Notes under the pieces: model-generated
Told to the model about the DNA's origin: nothing
Seen by the model: the letters and a program-made list of their open reading frames with translations, nothing else
Database searches by the model: none
In this document: positions 51,821 to 62,608 of the stretch, in pieces
Layout: each line of letters opens with the position of its first letter
Numbering within the stretch: the first letter of the stretch is position 1
Origin: Phytophthora hibernalis
Lineage: Eukaryota > Oomycota > Peronosporomycetes > Peronosporales > Peronosporaceae
NCBI GenBank assembly: GCA_012656075.1
Contig: JAAKBF010000218.1
Span: forward strand, 434,001-498,000
Direction: 5' to 3'
DNA length: 64,000 nucleotides
Made by a program: the position numbers and the translations under genes

Positions 51821-54738
51821 ATGGCGACCGACAGCGCGTTCACAGAGGCCGGCACGAAGGCAGGTCTGGAGGCCTGGCGCATTGAGGACCTGCAGCCCGT
51901 GCGCGTGGCGGCTGCGGACCAGCACAAGCTGCACAGCGGCGACAGCTACATCTTTCTCAAGACGAGCGAGGCGACGACGTACGAGCGCACGACGCCGCGT
52001 CACTTGAGATATATCCCCGTAATACAATGACTAACCCTCGCATGTTGCAATCTTTCTGCTGCAATTGGTAGCGGACTCTCGTTCGACATCCACTTCTGGC
52101 TGGGCAAGGACACGTCGGCGGACGAGAGCGGCGTGGCCGCCTACAAGACCGTGGAGCTCGACGACGCGCTCAACGGCGTGCCCGTGCAGCACCGCGAGTG
52201 CGAGGGCCATGAGTCCGTGCGTGCAGCCGCTTTTGCGCTCTCTGGAGATGATTTCTGACCTGGGTATCTTGTGTTTTGTAGGACCTGTTCCTGTCGTACT
52301 TCAAGGCCACAGGCCTGCAGTATCTGGAGGAGGCGTGGCCAGCGGCTTCAACGAAGTCAAACGTGACGAGTACGTGACGCGACTGTACCGCATCAAGGGC
52401 AAGCGCACGGTGCGCGTGCAGCAGGTGCCGCTGCAGAGCTCTTCGCTGACGGTGGACGATGCCTACGTGCTCGACGCTGGGCTGGAGCTCTACGTGTATG
52501 CCGGCAAGGAGGTCAACCGACTGGAGAAGACCAAAGCGCTCGAGTTTGTGAGCAAGACCAGGGAAGCTCGCGGTGGCCGTGCCAACGTCACGTTTATCGA
52601 CGAGGAGCCCGAGGACGAGGCCTTCTGGGGTCTTCTCGGTGGCTTTGCGGACGTAACACGCTCGGCCGAGTCGGACGAACACCACGAGAACGCGGCGAAG
52701 AAGAGCACGACGGTCCTGCGTGTGAGCGGATCCACGGATGAGAACCTGCAGGTTTCGGACGTGACTCCGTCGTCGGGTGTGCTGACGAAGGACATCCTCA
52801 AAACCGAGGACGTGTTTATCATTGACGTTGGCAACGAGGTGTTCGTGTGGGTGGGTAAGACTGCCTCCGAGAGCGAGCGCAAGAACGCTTTGACTGTCGC
52901 TGTGCACTACCTGAAGAAGGAGGGCCGCCCGTCGCACACGCCCATCACTCGTGTAGTGGAGGAGGGTGAGACCGCGGTGTTCACGGCACTGTTTAAGGCA
53001 TGGACTGAGCCGAAGGTGCTTGAGTTTGGCTTCCAGCCTAGCCAGGGCGTTGCCAAGATGCAAACCGACAAGGAGGTGGACGTTAAGACGTTGGTGAAGG
53101 CGGCCTCTCAGTCGGAGGAGGACATCGGTGTGGACCCGAACGGCAACGGCCAGCACGAGGTCACGGTGTGGCGCATTGAGGACCTTGAGAAGGTTGAGGT
53201 GCCGAAGGAGCAGTACGGTCACTTCTACGATGGCGACAGCTACATTGTGCTGCACGTGGTGACGCCCTCGACTGGCAAGCCTACTCAGGTGATTTACTTC
53301 TGGCAGGGACGCTCGTCCACGATGGATGAGAAGGCTGCCTCTGCTCTGCTGGCCACTTTCTTGGACGACAGCCTGGGTGGTTCCCCTGTCCAGGTCCGCG
53401 TGGTGCAGGGCAAGGAGCCTGCACACTTCCGTGCACTGTTCAAGGGCATGATGATCGTGCATGCTGGTGGCAAGGCTAGTGGTTTTGAAAACCGCGAAGA
53501 CGAAGACTCGTACGACACGGACGGTGTTTCCCTGTACCAGATCAAGGGAACCAACGCCAAGAACACCCTGGCGGCGCAGGTGGACGAGAAGGCCTCGAGT
53601 CTTACTTCTGGTGATTGCTTTGTCCTGGTGACCCCCAGCAAGGTGTATGAGTGGCTGGGAGCTGGAAGCAGCTCTGCTGAGCGTGAGGTTGCGTCCAGTA
53701 TTGCCTCGATCCTGAAGAAGAGCCGCGAGACCGAGATCGTTGAGGAGGGCAGCGAGTTGGACGAATTCTGGGAGTTCCTTGGTGGCAAGGGCGAGTACGC
53801 TAAGGCGAAATCGTCATTTGAGGCTCCCCATGAGCCCCGCCTGTTCCAGTGCTCGAACGCGTACGGGTACTTCGACGCGCGCGAGATCTTCAACTTCGCC
53901 CAGGACGACCTCAACACGGATGACGTATTCCTCCTGGATACGTACACGACTCTGTACGTGTGGATCGGCGCTGGTGCCAATGAGCCCGAGAGACGCCAAT
54001 CCATGGCTCTTGCCGAGAAGTACCTGGCTGTTGCCAAGAGCGACGGCCGTGGTGAAGGCACCACCATTGTGGCGGTGCACTGCAACAACGAGCCGCTTAT
54101 GTTCACGAGCAACTTCCTGGCATGGGACAGCGAATTCTTCACGAAGAACGAGTTCCTGGACCCCTATAAGACCCGCCTCCAGAAGCTGAAGGAGGAGAAG
54201 GAGAAGAACGCCCCCAAGGACCTCCCTGGTACGATCACTAACGAAGACATTCGTGAGGAGATGCCTGCGCCAGCCCCGGTGGTGGCGACGGCTATCCCCG
54301 TTCTGCCGACGGAGGCCCCGACTCCCAAGCTCACACCTATTTCTCCGAAGGCCGCCCCGATGTCCCCAAGGCCGCGCCTATCTCCCCGAAGGCTGCCCCG
54401 GTGTCTCCCAAGGCTGCTCCCGCGCCGCCGCAGGCTGCCCCTGCTGCCGCTCCTGCTTCTCCTACTAAGGCCACTGGCCGTGCGGGCGAAACTTTCACGA
54501 TGGAGCAGCTCAAGGCTGGCGTCGAGGGCATCGACATTACGTCGAAGGAGGTAAGCGAAGATGGCTGTAGCTGTACCATCTTGTAGATCTCAGAACTCAC
54601 ACCTTTGACTTGTTTGCTTTTACAGATCTACCTCACGGACGCCGAGTTCCAGACGGTACTGGAAATGAGCAGGGCCGAGTTCAACCAGCTCCCCAAGTGG
54701 AAGCAGCAGGCCAAGAAGAAGGACGTCGGCCTCTTCTA
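51821..54738 (+). CDS. Villin/gelsolin-family actin-binding protein, 4 exons
   Basis: Severs, caps or bundles actin in a calcium-dependent way by family. Exons 51821-51978, 52072-52216, 52282-54550 and 54626-54738, with GT-AG introns of 93, 65 and 75 nt. Six gelsolin-type repeats are seen by their W-R-I-E-(D/N)-L and GDSYI patterns (LEAWRIEDLQPV near the start, VTVWRIEDLEKVEV mid-protein). A Pro/Ala/Lys-rich linker leads to a C-terminal villin headpiece (YLTDAEFQTVLEMSRAEFNQ, ending KKKDVGLF). One base is missing near 52330 (GGAGGAGGC) and one near 54358 (CCCCGATGTCCCC). With these the protein is about 894 residues, normal for villins. Confidence 0.88.
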
Positions 54739-54950
54739 AGCTGGCTCGTTCGAAGCGACACATGTGCGAGTCTCGATTTCCTCGGTCAATCGCCTCCGCG
54801 CTGCTGTGAAAAGTTCTTAGCTTTCATGAAATGAAGTAACGAAATACTACATGCAACTTCATCCCACCTACATGTAGCATTCAAGCTCAACGCGACATTG
54901 CCGACCATACTGAACGCAAGTGTATATCCGAGCACTTCTTTCAGACCGCC

Positions 54951-55847
54951 ATGTCGTCGTCAGTGACGCAGCAGCTGGGCCCGAAGCTCGCGCCTTTCAC
55001 GCCAAGCGGCGACGGAGTGCTCGAGCACGCGCTGGACCTACTGGCGCTCTCTAGCGACGACGTGTTGTTCGATTTGGGCTGCGGCGACGCGCGGATCCTG
55101 GTGCACGCAGCCGAAAAGACCGGCGCCCGGTGCGAATCCTTGAAAGAATTGATACAAACAATATCCTACCGATTTTTAAGCCATTTCCTCTGTGGGTATG
55201 TTGCAGATGTGTCGGCGTCGAGTACAATGAGGAGCTGGTGAAGCGAGCGCGAACACGCGTCGAGGTGACACGCGAACGTCCACTGGGTGGGTTTCAACTA
55301 CTGGTGAAGTGACTTTTGTGTTGCAATGCAGGAGCACGGAGTGGCGGAGTTGGTGGATATTCGGCATGGCGACGCACTGGAAGTGGACCTCACGCAGGCT
55401 ACGGCGTTGTTCCTGTACCTCGTTCCTGAAGTGAGTGGGTTCGAGACCATGTTGAAGTGGATGCCTATGCTAATGGATGTGTGTGTTGGGCTGCAGGGGA
55501 TCAAAATGCTGCTGCCGAAGTATGCTTTGTTCTGCTCGTGTAGATTGGTGCAGCAGGTTTGACCACTTTGCTGCGTTGGTTGCTGTGGACAGATTGGAAG
55601 AAGCGCGACGACTACGTGTACGCATCGTGACATATGTGTTCTCCATCCCAGGCTGGAAACCCGACGACCAGCGCAACTACAAAGGCACCAAAGTAAGCTT
55701 CTCCCTAGCAGCGTTAGCAAGGTGAATCCTGATCCCACCGTCTTACGCTGGCAGGTCTACCTGTACAATTCTCCCTCTGCAACCCCGAGCAATAAACCTG
55801 CAAAACATCCACGTCACTTCAGCGCTCACCAGTTTTCCAAGCCATAG
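54951..55847 (+). CDS. SAM-dependent methyltransferase, FAM173/ATPSCKMT-like, 6 exons
   Basis: Exons 54951-55129, 55207-55264, 55332-55430, 55497-55519, 55593-55692 and 55755-55847; introns 62-77 nt; 183 residues. Motif I is LFDLGCGDARILVHAAEKTG, then CVGVEYNEELVKRARTRV (acidic residue that binds the ribose), DIRHGDALEVDL, and LFLYLVPEGIKMLLPKL. Then come RIVTYVFSIPGWKP and an N-terminal FTPSGDGVLEHAL. The layout resembles FAM173-type enzymes that trimethylate lysines of mitochondrial ATP synthase subunit c or the adenine nucleotide carrier. The substrate here is inferred only. No transmembrane anchor is seen in this short form. Confidence 0.8.
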
Positions 55848-55952
55848 TCTGCCATCGATCGTTCATTGTGTTTCTGTTCCGAGTTTGTGTTTGCTTCTTT
55901 CAGCCCGAAGTGTATTATCTGCCTCTCCTTGAGGTCCCCAGTCTCCAGCAGC

Positions 55953-56326
55953 TTAGAACTGACGGGTCTTCATCTGCTCCTGGATGGCGATGGCCGACGA
56001 GTACGAGTTGGCAGCGTACGTGGCGAAGTTCTGGTCTTTGGAGTGCGTCGTCACGATGTACTGACGAGGCACCTCCGGGAAGCCTTCGGGGCTCGTGTAC
56101 TGGTGGTGTTGGTGGAAGCCTGCCTTCTTGTGGCCAGGCAGGTCGTCCTCCAGTCGCCACTTGGCACCCTCAGCCAGCGTGGACAGGTGCGTCTGCAGAC
56201 ACAGAGGCGTCAGTGGACTATAATAGAGGAAAAGCAGAAGAGAATACGCACCAGAGTCTCCTCCTCGCCCTTGAACTTGGGCGCCATGAGCTTCGTGAGG
56301 AACTCGCCGATAGGGTTGCTCGCCAT
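55953..56326 (-). CDS. Small conserved-looking protein of unknown function, 2 exons
   Basis: Found by splicing. Minus strand exon 1 is 56326-56252 (MASNPIGEFLTKLMAPKFKG plus EEETL) and exon 2 is 56192-55953, with a 59-nt GT-AG intron; 104 residues ending in KTRQF. It is soluble, His- and Tyr-rich in the middle (GFHQHHQYTSPEGFPEVPRQ), with no signal peptide or membrane segment. Product unknown. Exact phase-0 splicing and lack of stops in a 104-codon product make it likely real. Confidence 0.7.
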
Positions 56327-56711
56327 CTTCGTCCTGTGTGATTCTACACCGCTCGTCCGTGGGTTATACTGAAGTAGTTTTACTATGTTTCAGAGGGTTT
56401 CTGGGGTACAGAAATAATTATAAACTTTGCCAAGTCTGTACCGTAAAGTTCGGATTCAATGAGACAGTGGTAAAAAGGTCGATTGCTATATAAATGTTTT
56501 CAAAATTCGAGGACAATTTTAGTTTTTACGATCGTAAAAAGAAAATTCATATCATACAATTTCCAAGTCATTTCATAATATTTGATTTTAGTTTTTACCA
56601 CTGTCGCATTGAATCGGTGTCTCTTACTGAATCCGAACTTTACGGTACTCATAGCTCTATTTTTGTTAAAGCTTACCGGTAACACAACATTTGTGTTTGT
56701 GGTTTCATCTT
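56327..56711. other. Intergenic, AT-rich
   Basis: About 385 bp between two minus-strand genes. Two near-palindromic blocks containing CACTG and AGTTCGGATTCA/TGAATCCGAACT words lie at about 56440-56650. No gene is supported. Confidence 0.5.
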
Positions 56712-58586
56712 TTAGTCCCAGGCGGATGAACCACCAAAGCCCACGTCCGGCGTGAAGTTGAGCTGCGTGAGGTCCACTGGTTTGGCCTGTGCATTCTTGT
56801 TCTTCTTGACCTTTTTGAACTGCTTCACGGCCACTACACCACTCGCGATTTCCTTGGGCTGTCTCTGGTCTTTCTTCTTGTCCTTCCGCTTCTTCTCCTT
56901 TTTCTCCACCTTTGCTTCAGTCTTATCTTCTGGCTTGGATGCAGGCTCCACCTCCATGAGTGTAGGCTCACTGGACTCAGCTTGTTTCTTGCGGTGCTTC
57001 TTCACCTTTTCTCGGGCTCAGGAGCAGCAGAAACCTCCTCCACCGACTTCTCGATGGGTTTGTCGCCCTTGTGCTTTTTCTTGTGAGACTTCATCTCTTT
57101 TTTGGCTGGCTTCTCGACATCGTCGTTATTCTCCTCCACCGGCATCTCGACGGGGATGTCGCTCTTGTGTTTGCTCTTGTGAGACTTTTTCTCCTTCTTG
57201 GCTGGCTTCTCGACATACTCATTGTTGTCCTCCGCTGCAGAGTCCGTCTTGGACTTGGTCTCGCCGCGCTTCCGTTTTTCTCCAGCAGTTTTTCTTCTTG
57301 TCTGAGGGCTCCGGCTTCTTGTGCTTTACCTTCTTCTCTTCCTTCGGCGGCGCAACGTATCCGTGTACACGCTTGTCCAGCACGCGTGCGGCATCACGCA
57401 CCACCAGGTTCGGGAACAGCCGCTTCATCTTGAAGTTGTACTGTTTGTGCTTGGCGTCGAGGCGCTTTTCCTCCTTAACCTGATTCTTCTCCTCCTCGGA
57501 AATGCCAGCCTTCTTGCTCGAGGGCTTGCTCTTCTTTTTGTCCTTCTCGCTATCACTCTCACCATCGTCGCTGTCGTCGTTAGCACTGTCCTCGTCGCTG
57601 CTGCTGTCACTGTCTTCCTTGGCGGCCACTTCCAGATTCTTTCCAACGATGGGGTTGCCAATCAAATTGAGCTGCCGCAGGTTCTCAAGAGAGCTGAGCG
57701 CCTCCAGACCAGCCCAGTCATCGATCTGGTTGTGACTCAACTCCAGCACCTTCAGGTTCTCTGCAAAATATAAGTACCCCAGTCAGTTTTCATCCGCCCA
57801 CACCATCAACAACTCGTTCCACGTACTCAGCTGCGCCAGGTGCGCCGGGATCTCCTTAATCCGGTTGTGCGATAGTCGGAGCTCCGTGATCTCCGACAAC
57901 TGACTCAAGTTCGGGATCTCCTCCAGCAAGTTGTGCGAGCTGCATCAACCCACAAAACCGTAAGCCCCTCGATCCACAAACTCAACAACATCCCATCCAC
58001 GTACATGGAAATCTTCTTGAGACTCGGCAGACCGTCCACCACACGCTGCGGAATCTCCGTGATACGGTTGTTGCTCACGATGAGCGAGTTGAGATCCTGT
58101 CCACCAATAAAAAACATCAGCCAAACCACCACACACAGCTCCAGCCACGTCACGTACCGGCAGTTTGGGCATCCAGTCCAGGGCAGAGATGGAGTTGTTG
58201 TTGAGCACGAGCGCCTTGAGCGTGCGCACATTGCGCAGCACCTCGAACGGGATGCGCGTCACGTGGTTCTCGGCGGCGTTGAGGATCACGAGCTTCTTGA
58301 GGTGCTGGATCTCCGCCAGCCCGTCGCCGCTGAGATTGTTGTCCGTGAGCTTGAGCATCGTCACGCGGGGCACGGCCTTGAGCTGCGAGAGCTTGGACAG
58401 TTTGTTGCGGCTCAGGTCCAGCTTCGTGGCGCTCTGCAGGCCCTCGAGGCTCACGATCGTCTCGATACCGCGGCCCGTGAGGTCGATCTGCTGCCCATCG
58501 CGCTTGGAGATCTCGTCGCGGAACTGCGCCAGCTTCTCGGCCGTCAGCTTCTTGATGCGGCGCTTCTGCGGCGGCTCCAGTGCCAT
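56712..58586 (-). CDS. Leucine-rich repeat protein (SDS22-like) with long Lys/Glu-rich tail, 4 exons
   Basis: Minus strand exons 58586-58158, 58096-58005, 57939-57827 and 57760-56712, all GT-AG, introns 61-66 nt. About eight SDS22-type LRRs of roughly 22 residues, for example SATKLDLSRNKLSKLSQLKA, LKKISISHNLLEEIP and LKVLELSHNQIDDWAGLEAL with a GNP cap, as in PP1 regulatory subunits and LRRC proteins. The tail from about 57650 is acidic (SDSSSDEDSANDDSDDGESD), then strongly basic with repeats KPAKKEKKSHK-type, ending VGFGGSSAWD. One-base losses or gains at A runs near 57290 and 57010 disturb the tail frame. Probably nuclear or nucleolar by composition. Partner unknown. Confidence 0.8.
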
Positions 58587-58682
58587 GGTTGTCGCTGTAA
58601 ACTTGACTGGCGATGGCGATGGCCTGCAGGGCTCACTCAAACGAGGGTTTATAGTGACATATAATCACGGTATCGGTACGGA

Positions 58683-58711
58683 GATAATGGAGGAAATGTT
58701 CCTCCATTATC
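58683..58711. repeat. 13-bp perfect hairpin with ATG loop
   Basis: GATAATGGAGGAA (58683-58695), ATG, then TTCCTCCATTATC (58699-58711), directly before the SDS22-like gene's 5' end. Confidence 0.65.
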
Positions 58712-60290
58712 TTCATCGTCCTCGGAGGAACGCCGTCCCAAGGTGGCTCGCCGGATGGACGCAATCATGAAGTTTTTCTGACACATGTGTACTGGTACTG
58801 GTATCGTCACTTGGGCGACTTCAACGTCGAAGTTGGTCGTAATATGGCACAGCCGTCTACATGGTATAATTGTTGGTGACGAACTGAGGCAAGACTATAC
58901 CGTGCTGTCACGTTGCCGAATGCGTGCCATCATGGACATGCACACCAAGCAATTGCAGCACCTCGAGGGTTTGCACTCGATGCACTGCGAACGAAGCGAC
59001 GATCGTCCAAGACAAGACACTTGATGCGTGACTGCGCATGTAGCAGACAGTCTCGAATCGATTAGAGCACTGATTAGGTAGGATCGGTCGGCGCCTGATA
59101 TACATAGTTGCTGCCTGCAATGCTGACGTCGTATCCTGCAGCATGGAGCCATCGCGTAGAGCGCTTCGTAGGATAGCCGAGCACGGCCGCAGCTGCAGCA
59201 AGACGCTTTTGCCGAGGTTCGCGCTTGACAGCTTCAACATCATTACCAGCACTGAAGTGTCCGTTGCTTTGGCTGCACTATCCATCGAGGTGAGGTGTTT
59301 GCGGCGCGAGCTCTGTATCGCCGAAAGCTTTCGGCACCGGTCGAAGAGCAGAGCTCCATGTGAACCATAATCATCGCCGAGCCCTAGAGCACGCGAGCGA
59401 TGACAGAACTATTATTATATAATACGGTATCCATGGTGCTTGCACTGTGCAAGTTGCACAGCGCGATCATCTCCTGCCATGGTCGGTCCGACGCCGAACC
59501 CGCTTGAACCAAATTGCAGGGAACGCCACGTTACAGGTACCGGTACTAAAGACCACTGTACCTCCTCGACGAGGACAGTCCCGCGTGGCGCCGTTCCATC
59601 GCGACGAGGAAGCGGTCGCGGACGTCACGAGAGTTGAACAGAAGCACAAGGCAAAGCGGAGCCGGAAGCGGCGACTACCGGTACCGTGACGAGTCTCGGC
59701 GCTTCCCGAGGCAAACCGTACTTCTACATAGAGAGCCGAGCGGGTCGCCCGATTGCCTCTCCACGCTGTCAGTCGTCGTCGGAGCCGGAGACTCGGAGCT
59801 GGCAGGCGACTATAATGCAGCTCCAACACCAGCGCCGAGCTCACTCACAACTCGCTGGAGGGGACCGCTGCATTCTCCTCGCCAAGCTGTCGGATCAGCC
59901 GGCGGACGATATCAGCGGAGCCCAACTTGGCCCCAAGCACCACCAACAGAGCCAAGTCTCTTGGCTCTTGTCTGCGTTCCCATCAGATTGGCTGTTAGCG
60001 CCTGCCCGCGCTTCTCCGTCCAGACGGCGGCCACTTGAGCTCATACCCAGCGAGAGTGTCCGCTGCGCGTCTGAAATGGCGCACGATGGGCAACACCTAA
60101 CCGTAGGGAGTGCAGCGAGGCAACGACAGGCGCAAGGCAAAGCCGGGCGGCGCGTCCGCGCGCGGCCGTCGTCACAACTCACTTGAGCTCTTGACGACCA
60201 GCGCGCGCGTCTTGGTGCCGACAGCCTCTCGCTACGACAGACGCGGCCGTTTCGTCGCCTCTCCTCGAGCTCTTCCGCACCGCAACGCGG
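58712..60290. other. Long intergenic region
   Basis: About 1.6 kb. Several open frames overlap (for example 59634-60186) but show Arg/Pro/Ser-rich, shadow-like composition and no domain. I see no supported gene. A multi-exon gene or long 5' UTR cannot be excluded. Confidence 0.4.
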
Positions 60291-60306
60291 CCTCATTTAT
60301 CAACTC
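60291..60306 (+). promoter_or_regulatory. Possible Inr of the following gene
   Basis: CCTCATTTATCAACTC resembles the oomycete initiator. It lies only about 10-20 nt before the ATG at 60313, shorter than for the other genes here, so either the leader is very short or a later ATG is used. Confidence 0.35.
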
Positions 60307-60312
60307 TCTCCG

Positions 60313-61036
60313 ATGATGGTCGAGCCGCGCTACACGTCCGTCATGCGCAGCACGCGCAGTGGCAATTACTACAACGTGCCGCTCTCGTCGTCCAAAGCGC
60401 CCGAGATGGCCACCTTCTCTAGCCACGACGGCTTCGAGCACGAGGCCGTGGCCGCCGCCTGGGGCACCACCACCATGCGCCGACTGCCGGCCGTGGCCAA
60501 ACGGCGTGACCTCAACGCCGCGCTGGACGGCGTTGCGCCCTCCAAGGACCCGCACGCCTTCCAGCCGGCCTTCGCCTTCGACCTCAACAAGCTTGTGGCC
60601 TCGCTCACCAAAGGTTCATCAGGCTCGAGCCACAACTCGTCCTTCACGTCCACGCGCAGCGGCGCGGCCGAGCCCATGGCCGAGCCGTCACCCGACAGCT
60701 CGCGAATACCCGTCATGCCCACGGAGCACGCCACGAGACAACGCGGCCGTCGCGGCGCTCTCGGGCGAGGAAGAGCTCGCGCGCTCGTACGCGAAGCCAC
60801 CCAACAGCATCATCAGCTACAGCCTCAACAAGCGCAAGCAGAAGCGCCTGGCCGCCAAGGCGCTGGCCGCCGCGTCCGGCAACGGGGCCAACTTCGAGGT
60901 GGCCGTAGCCGACGCCGGCAACGAGCACCAGCCGCAGTACGTGCCGCGCTACGTGCCCGAGTACCAGTCTACAGCGTCCGCCATGCCGACACGCAACCGC
61001 GAGCCCTCGCTGGATCAGCAGAGCTACGCGCTATAA
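60313..61036 (+). CDS. Unknown protein, low-complexity, one frameshift
   Basis: Not recognised. It reads from the ATG pair at 60313/60316 through a Ser/Ala-rich segment (RSTRSGNYYNVPLSSSKAPE, PHAFQPAFAFDLNKLVASLT). One base is missing near 60735 (ACGAGACAACG). The C-terminal half then continues as AALSGEEELARSYAKPPNSI, the basic patch SLNKRKQKRLAAKALAA, and ends LDQQSYAL with TAA at 61034-61036. About 240 residues, no signal peptide, no membrane segment. The composition suggests a disordered, possibly nuclear, protein. The other frame would end in an Arg/Gln-rich tail, which is not credible. Confidence 0.6.
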
Positions 61037-61238
61037 GACGGAGCACTCCATGTGCGTCCGTCCCTAGTCAGGTTCCTAATTATTAGCATTAATGTAATGA
61101 ACGCGGCCAGCGGTAGCTGCGGGTTTCTCCTCTCCATCTCGGCAATAATGAGCCAGCATCATCAGTCTCTGATCTTCCTCCAGGCCAACACTTCAAGCAG
61201 TAACGGCCGCCGCACAAGAGAGAATAAGAGCGGAACCC

Positions 61239-62431
61239 ATGGGCCAAGGACAGAGCTCCATCCCGGCGACGGAGGTGGCCGCGCTCGTGGAGCTGTACGA
61301 CGCGCTGGGCGGCGACCGCTGGCGCCGCCGAGACGGCTGGAAGCAGCCCACGCGCGACCCGGAGCACTGGTTCGGCGTCGAGGTGGCGCTGGGCCACGTC
61401 GTGGCACTCGAGCTGCCGGCCAACGAACTGAGCGGGTGTCTGCCGGCCACCAGCCTCGCGCGGCTGCCGCAGCTCCGCGTGCTGGACCTGTCCAAGAACC
61501 AGCTGCGCGGCGAGCTGCCGGTCGAGCTGGGGACGCTCGCGGAGCTCAAGCGGCTCGACGTGAGCTGCAACGACCTCACGGGCGCTGTGCCGCAGCAACT
61601 AGGCGACTGCGGCCAGCTGCAGGAGCTCGCGTTGTACCAGAACGCGCTGACCGGCACGGTGCCCAAGCAGCTCGGCCAGCTGCAATGTCTGCGCACGCTG
61701 CAGCTCCAGCACAACAACCTGTGCGGCGCGCTGCCGGCCGAGCTGTGCGAGCTCGCGCAGCTCTCCAAGCTCAGCGCGCGCGGCAACTGCCTCACGGGCC
61801 GCATCCCGGCCGACATCGGCCGCCTGCAAGCGCTCATCTTCCTCTCGCTGCGCAACAACGAGCTCTCGGGAGCCATCCGCCGTCGCTCGGCTGCTGCAAG
61901 GCGCTCGAGTTCCTCAACTTGTCCAGCAACCAGCTCAGCGGCCCCATCCCCGAGACGCTGGGTGAGCTCGAAGACCTCGAGTACCTCTACCTGTTCGACA
62001 ACGTGCTCGAAGGCCGCGTGCCCGGCAGCATCGCGCGGCTCAAGTTCCTGAAGGAGTCTGACTTCCGCGACAACCGCCTGCGCGGCGAGCTGCCCAACTT
62101 CCTGGACGGCTGCTCCAGCCTCGAAGCCGTCATGACCAAGTGGAAGAACCGCAAGGCCAGCTACCGCCACGCCATCCTGGGCGACCCAATGCCCAGTCCG
62201 GACACGCCGCCCACATCGTCGCACCAGTTCTTGAAGACGCTCGAAGACCCGCCGACCAACTCTTCGGCGGCCTTCCTGACCCCGAGTTTCGACCACAAAG
62301 GAAGCAGCGACGAAGGCCTGGGCGACGGTGCACCGGAGGATGACCCCGCCAACAACTCGCACCTGGTCGCCGAGTTTTCGCGGAAACGCGTCTACCAGCT
62401 TCCGGACGCCCACCAGGTGTCTGCTCAGTGA
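61239..62431 (+). CDS. Putatively N-myristoylated leucine-rich repeat protein
   Basis: Starts MGQGQSSIPA, a good N-myristoylation sequence (Gly2, Ser6), so plasma-membrane anchoring from the inside is likely. Residues 11-60 (VAALVELYDALGGDRWRRRD, then W-F-G-V) resemble the LRRNT-like caps of plant-type LRRs. About eight plant-type repeats follow (LDLSKNQLRGELPVELGTLA, LALYQNALTGTVPKQLGQL). Near 61872 a missing C (ATCCGCCGTCG) shifts the frame; reading continues LEFLNLSSNQLSGPIPETLG to GELPNFLDGCSSLE. A Pro/Ser/Asp tail without kinase or membrane segment ends at TGA 62429-62431. About 397 residues. Role unknown; intracellular signalling scaffold is a guess. Confidence 0.78.
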
Positions 62432-62608
62432 GGATGTCTGCTTGCCTCTGTCTATTTCGTATAAAGCTCTGCTGGGGTAATGAATTGTGCGTTGATGCAT
62501 TTGTTCTCAGGTCTTCTCGTTTTGAGAATGATACCAGTTGTCCAACGCCTTCAATCTGCAAACCTCAGCAAAACTCAATGCTGCTCACTTTTGATCTTGC
62601 TAGCAAGG

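Noticed and set aside
52170..53462. A 430-codon minus-strand frame
   Set aside because: Antisense shadow of villin; His/Leu/Arg-rich composition and no domain.
59634..60186. Overlapping Arg/Ser/Pro-rich plus-strand frames before the unknown protein
   Set aside because: No domain, composition matches GC-driven shadow frames, and no promoter or splice pattern supports them.
61193..62500. A 435-codon minus-strand frame
   Set aside because: Antisense shadow of the GC-rich LRR gene.
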